Positions 61,501 through 64,000 of a stretch of DNA of 64,000 bases are shown here, one piece after another. Position numbers and translations under genes: made by a program. The DNA lies in NCBI GenBank assembly GCA_020284085.1, contig JACEVL010000202.1, positions 699,501 through 763,500 on the forward strand, given 5' to 3'. Source of the stretch: Aporrectodea caliginosa. Lineage: Eukaryota > Annelida > Clitellata > Crassiclitellata > Lumbricidae. Each line of letters starts with the position of its first letter. Position 1 is the first letter of the stretch. The notes beneath the pieces are model-generated. The model was not told the origin of the DNA, did no database searches, and saw only the letters and a list, made by a program, of their open reading frames with translations.

Positions 61501-63742
61501 GATCAGATCATCTCTTAATGTCCCATTGCTTTTCAGTTGCTGATCAGAGGCAAGAGCGAGGGAAAACAGCAGCTCATTTGCCCTGTGCCAATCAGACAAC
61601 AGAGGGAAAACAATCAGTCATTTGGTTCACTCTACTAGAGGCGCTTTATAAATTTCTGAATACAAATACAATCAGTCAAATGAATCACATATCACAAAAG
61701 TCCCGTAATGTCACCTCCATTGTCTAGGGTCATGGCGGGATTTCTAACTGGCAGGGAAACTGCCTCCTAGTGGTTCCGACTATACTCCATTGAAGATACA
61801 GTTCCATCATACACATTGCTTCCACCTCAAGGTCTTACCCACCCAATACTTCTAAGCACAAACCGAACCCAACTCAGAGAGGTAAGCCACTTAGAACATA
61901 AATATCATCATTCTATATTCAGCTTCAAATTGCAAAGACAATCGCAAGAATAAAATTCAATGTGACTCTTGTTAAACAATAAACTTAAAATAACAAGGCA
62001 ACAGGACATAGGGCAAAACAATAAAAAAAAACACTACAACGCTAGTAAAATATATATAAATGAACAAAGCCAGAAAGACCACAGTAAATAACAGAAACAA
62101 TTTAAACATACATTTAACCCATCTTACAACATCCACAAGGCACATTAATCTAGTAGAGGAGCTACATCAATTATATTACATTACATGCTACCCATATTTC
62201 AAGACCTTACTGTACTGAAATACGAACCACTAAAGAACTCCAGACTGAAATACCTTAAACGAGACTGGAGTATTCTTGCCAGGCTTTTGAGTACTGGTCT
62301 ACTGGAGAAATAGCCACTCCAGTACTGATCACTGCGGTCACTGTATGTAAAGAAATCGCCCTTAAGGGATGGCAGTGTCCACCCACTGGCCTCACGGGCC
62401 TTGGCTTTCACTGCCTCCAGGTACTTGCCCAATGTTGAAAATCTCACCTGAAAATAACACCAATCATCATACTTTCAGTTAACAATCACTTAAGGTAAAG
62501 AAAGGTAAAATTAAAAAATTAAAATTAAAAAATTACAGCCTAACTATATTCTAAAATTTTTGGTAATCAAATGCCTGCTAAACTACTCTTACAACTGTTC
62601 ACAGCTTAACAAATTTACCATGTTAACTTCCAAAAAACATCACATTGGGCTTTCATCTAATCCAAACCAGATTTATATTTGACTGTACTCTAATCAAAGT
62701 GATTTCAATTTGCAGTAGTGTTAAACTAAATTAACCTGACCTAGGAATACCAAATGTTTCTTAACAACCAACTTAAGCATAATCTATCCTCAACCTTAGT
62801 AGTTCCTTTTGTCAGGTAATTATTCTAAGCTAAAATGTTTACCAAAGATGTAAAATCACTTCAGCACAAGTTAAACTATGTGTAACACCATCTTATTTCG
62901 GTGTAGGCCATTATAGCCAGACTAGCGCATCGAACCATCATCTCAGCATACAGGATGAAATACCCGGTACTCAGCTCAGCCATCTAACCCATAAACAAAG
63001 GTTTCCTGCTCCTGGATTCCCCTCATCATATCTGCCATTCAGTTGCAAGAGAGACTATTTTCTGCACAGAGCGATTATAACACCTTCGAAAGGTACTTCA
63101 CTGGCACTATATTAAGTTTCTAAATACGTACATATACACATATATACACACATCCAGTGTCATCCACAAATACATGCAAGCAGCCAAGCATGAATGCATA
63201 TACAAACATACACACATACATATGGGCATATACACACACATATACATGCATGTATGAATGAATATATACTTTCCTATGCTTTACTGTATGTACCTAATAA
63301 AAGCTGATGACATCGATCATCATTATCATAAATGACAGACTTAAATTATTACTATTATTATTATTATTATGCATTTATTAAGCACCGCCACCTAATGACA
63401 AATCATCAATCGAAGGCACTGAACAATTATGAATGAAGGACTTGCTCGAGGACTTTGCACAATAACCATCTCGGAGAGGCTCGAACCCGTACTCTCTACT
63501 TTACAAGATGAGCGCTCTAACCAATCAGCGATCATACAGATTTGCGGCCATACAAATCTCTCACCTTGACCTTCATTTCCGGATGACTGTTCATGTAACC
63601 GAAGACCCGGGTTAGGTTCTTGAACTGTTCATTCCACTCGTTCTTAGTAGTAAACCGGAAATCATCTCCAAACGGATAAAGGATTAGGTTGTGGTGAAAG
63701 AACTGAGCTTTCCTCCGCAGCTGATCAAGCAGCTCATATGCT
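49261..63742 (-). CDS. MAN2A1: Golgi alpha-mannosidase II (GH38), C-terminal 15 exons
   Basis: Alpha-mannosidase II trims two mannoses from GlcNAcMan5GlcNAc2 in the Golgi, allowing complex N-glycans. Exons in coding order: 63565-63742, 62254-62447, 61391-61582, 60740-60833, 59920-59990, 58738-58903, 57962-58086, 56777-56873, 56318-56452, 55059-55170, 54031-54164, 53066-53207, 50926-51065, 50007-50309 and 49261-49413. All phases fit, giving about 744 residues of a protein usually near 1,100-1,150; the cytosolic tail, membrane anchor and nucleophile region lie to the right. LYPFGDDFR holds the acid/base Asp, and [15 protein letters not shown] the HHD zinc-site motif. Also seen: [42 protein letters not shown] and IRPMEIKTW near the end. 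Introns after 60740-60833 and 58738-58903 use GC donors. Whether it corresponds to MAN2A1 or MAN2A2 cannot be decided here. Confidence 0.93.
49897..49962 (+). mobile_element. Short foldback element with TTAA ends, copy 3
   Basis: It reads TTAATGACAAGCTGC, then CATTGGTTTACCAGTC, TTTTAGTACACTCTC and CCATTAAAGAGTTAA, the same layout as 4216-4286 with many substitutions. It lies in the last mannosidase intron. Confidence 0.6.
51879..52981. mobile_element. hAT element with TCGATTAG-repeat ends
   Basis: The 8-bp target duplication is CTACGCCC (51871-51878) and CTATGCCC (52982-52989). The termini are CAGAGATGGGTA and TACCCATCTCTG, perfect inverted repeats. Long subterminal arrays of TAATCGATTAGC follow on both sides. 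The short frame [14 protein letters not shown] near 52245-52300 is the hAT C-terminal signature, ended by a stop. Nested inside are a 33-bp minisatellite (52390-52500) and a smaller insertion starting GTGGTGTGTAGGGGGG (about 52608-52742). Confidence 0.88.
52390..52500. repeat. 33-bp minisatellite within the hAT element
   Basis: Just over three units of AATAGCTACTGCTTATGCAG followed by TGGCAATGTCAAT. The period is a multiple of three, which creates a repetitive but unsupported open frame. Confidence 0.9.
53532..53820 (+). mobile_element. tRNA-derived SINE, family A
   Basis: Full-length relative of 41761-42020: GGGTTTAGGTCAATACTTATC at the start, CCGGCACGAAGACC, GATGGGCGCCTTGCATGGCA and ACTATGACTTGTAATCATAC. 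It ends CAATAAACAAAG followed by (ATT)n. It lies in a mannosidase intron. Confidence 0.85.
54482..54891. mobile_element. 410-bp MITE with a TTA target duplication
   Basis: The ends are GGGGCCATCCATAAATGACG and, inverted, GGGGCCGTCCATGAATGACG, continuing TCAC. TTA flanks both sides (54479-54481 and 54892-54894). The GGG start and TTA target suit PIF/Harbinger-type elements, though Zator-like is possible. It lies in a mannosidase intron. Confidence 0.85.
55475..55925. repeat. Long purine-rich tract
   Basis: GACAGAGAGA-type repeats (55475-55640) and a polypurine stretch of GGAAGGAAGAGAGAG and GGAGGGAG (about 55770-55925) lie on the plus strand. The 98-123-codon Ser/Leu-rich frames on the minus strand come from this composition and are not genes. 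Confidence 0.85.
56054..56215. mobile_element. 162-bp Tc1/mariner-type MITE
   Basis: The ends CAGTGAAACACCATTAACAC and, inverted, CAGTGAAACATCGTTAACAC match at 18 of 20 positions, with TA on both sides. The interior repeats ATTAACATG and CATAACATG motifs. It lies in a mannosidase intron. Confidence 0.85.
57105..57537. mobile_element. 433-bp hAT (Charlie-like) MITE with nested insertion
   Basis: The 8-bp duplication CTCTACAG is at 57097-57104 and 57538-57545. The ends are CAGTGGTTCCCAAGC and, inverted, CAGTGGTTCCCAAACC. GGCGGGCCAC repeats lie inside both ends. A second element starting CAGTGGCGTAACTAGGGG (about 57229) is nested in it. Confidence 0.9.
57628..57975 (-). repeat. 34-bp minisatellite made of the exon 57962-58086 donor region
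   Basis: About ten units of 34 bp. Read on the coding (minus) strand, each begins GTAAATAGCA and ends ACAAGTTCAG (or CCCAAGTTCAG). The exon itself ends CCCAAGTTCAG at the splice donor, so the last exon bases, the donor and the first intron bases are repeated tandemly into the intron. Variants TAACTCACG and TGGGACTCAGG mark sub-families. Confidence 0.93.
58429..58517. repeat. (AATC)n microsatellite
   Basis: Tetranucleotide run with one interruption, in a mannosidase intron. Confidence 0.95.
58603..58720. repeat. 24-bp minisatellite
   Basis: About five units of GAAGACAATTACAAGTGATT plus ATT, ending about 18 bp from the GC splice donor of exon 58738-58903. Confidence 0.92.
60411..60655. repeat. 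AT-rich minisatellite of AAGCATAATATGTAAT units
   Basis: About a dozen imperfect units of roughly 18-22 bp. The minus-strand frames rich in [10 protein letters not shown] are translations of this repeat. Confidence 0.9.
61211..61308. repeat. (CATC)n microsatellite
   Basis: An uninterrupted tetranucleotide run of about 98 bp, starting 83 bp from mannosidase exon 61391-61582 on its intron side. Confidence 0.96.
63345..63536 (-). mobile_element. tRNA-derived SINE
   Basis: On the minus strand, A-box-like TGATTGGTTAGAGCG and B box GGGTTCGAGCCTC follow tRNA spacing, with a TTGTAAAG anticodon-like loop. It ends in an ATT repeat (63345-63372 on plus). The tail region TTTATTAAGC is shared with 11768-11990. 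Confidence 0.65.
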
Positions 63743-63842
63743 CTGGAAAAGACACGCACATTCAATATTGACAACAGCTCAGTGTATCCACGATTGTATG
63801 TCACAATCATCTTACAACCAATAAGAATGAATATATCTGTAG

Positions 63843-64000
63843 ATTGGGGCGCGGTGGTGTAGGGGTATGTTCGGTGCCTTGTAGCCGGAGGGTTGCGGGT
63901 TTGAATCCACCTCAAGCCGCAGCGTAGGGACCCTGGGCAGGTCCTTCACTCGCAATTGCTCAAGCGCTTTGGCGTGAAACTCCGATTCAGTATCCGCGCT
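63843..64000 (+). mobile_element. tRNA-derived SINE, cut by the window end
   Basis: It starts near GGGGCGCGGTGGTGTAGGGG (A box) with B box GCGGGTTTGAATCCACC, followed by a non-tRNA body (GGGCAGGTCCTTCACTCGC) that runs off the window. It lies in the intron upstream of mannosidase exon 63565-63742. Confidence 0.65.

Noticed and set aside
63843..63920. Functional tRNA gene
   Set aside because: A and B boxes are present, but the acceptor ends do not pair well and a SINE-like body follows.

Overview
The window looks like nuclear DNA of a marine invertebrate deuterostome, most plausibly an echinoderm. It is AT-rich with GT-AG-type introns of roughly 0.2-5 kb. The genes match vertebrate ones in exon phase and protein sequence. 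The non-coding DNA is full of short DNA transposons, tRNA-derived SINEs, 3'-truncated LINE fragments and microsatellites. The phylum is an inference from repeat style (scattered TAGGCCTA octamers, SINE tails reading GGCGCTATATAAAT) and is not proven.

Five protein genes are supported by phase-consistent exon chains. (1) Minus strand, 563-10836: a DPY19L3-like C-mannosyltransferase; its last exons lie left of the window, and it has two alternative exons encoding the N-terminus. (2) Minus strand, 14952-27283: a complete 12-exon mitochondrial acetyl-CoA acetyltransferase (ACAT1, 421 aa). (3) Plus strand, 29562-35539: a complete 6-exon ribosomal protein L13a (203 aa) whose five introns carry at least nine box C/D snoRNAs. 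(4) Plus strand, 38596-46490: a four-exon, 286-aa single-pass membrane protein with one Ig domain and two PPxY-type motifs in its tail; I do not recognise the family. (5) Minus strand, 49261-63742: the C-terminal 15 exons of a Golgi alpha-mannosidase II (GH38).

Between and inside the genes are at least five hAT-type insertions with 8-bp target-site duplications (27985-29199, 36182-37025, 42054-43661, 51879-52981, 57105-57537). There is also a 960-bp element with piggyBac-like TTAA ends inside RPL13A intron 2, several MITEs, and a set of minisatellites. One minisatellite repeats a splice-donor sequence next to a mannosidase exon; another is a CRE-containing array behind the Ig gene.

The genes do not form an operon or pathway. 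ACAT1 and RPL13A are head to head about 2.3 kb apart, and about 1.2 kb of that gap is a transposon. The most notable parts are the expanded snoRNA set in RPL13A, the alternative first exons of the C-mannosyltransferase, the uncharacterised Ig/PPxY membrane protein, two GC-AG introns in the mannosidase gene, and the splice-site minisatellite.
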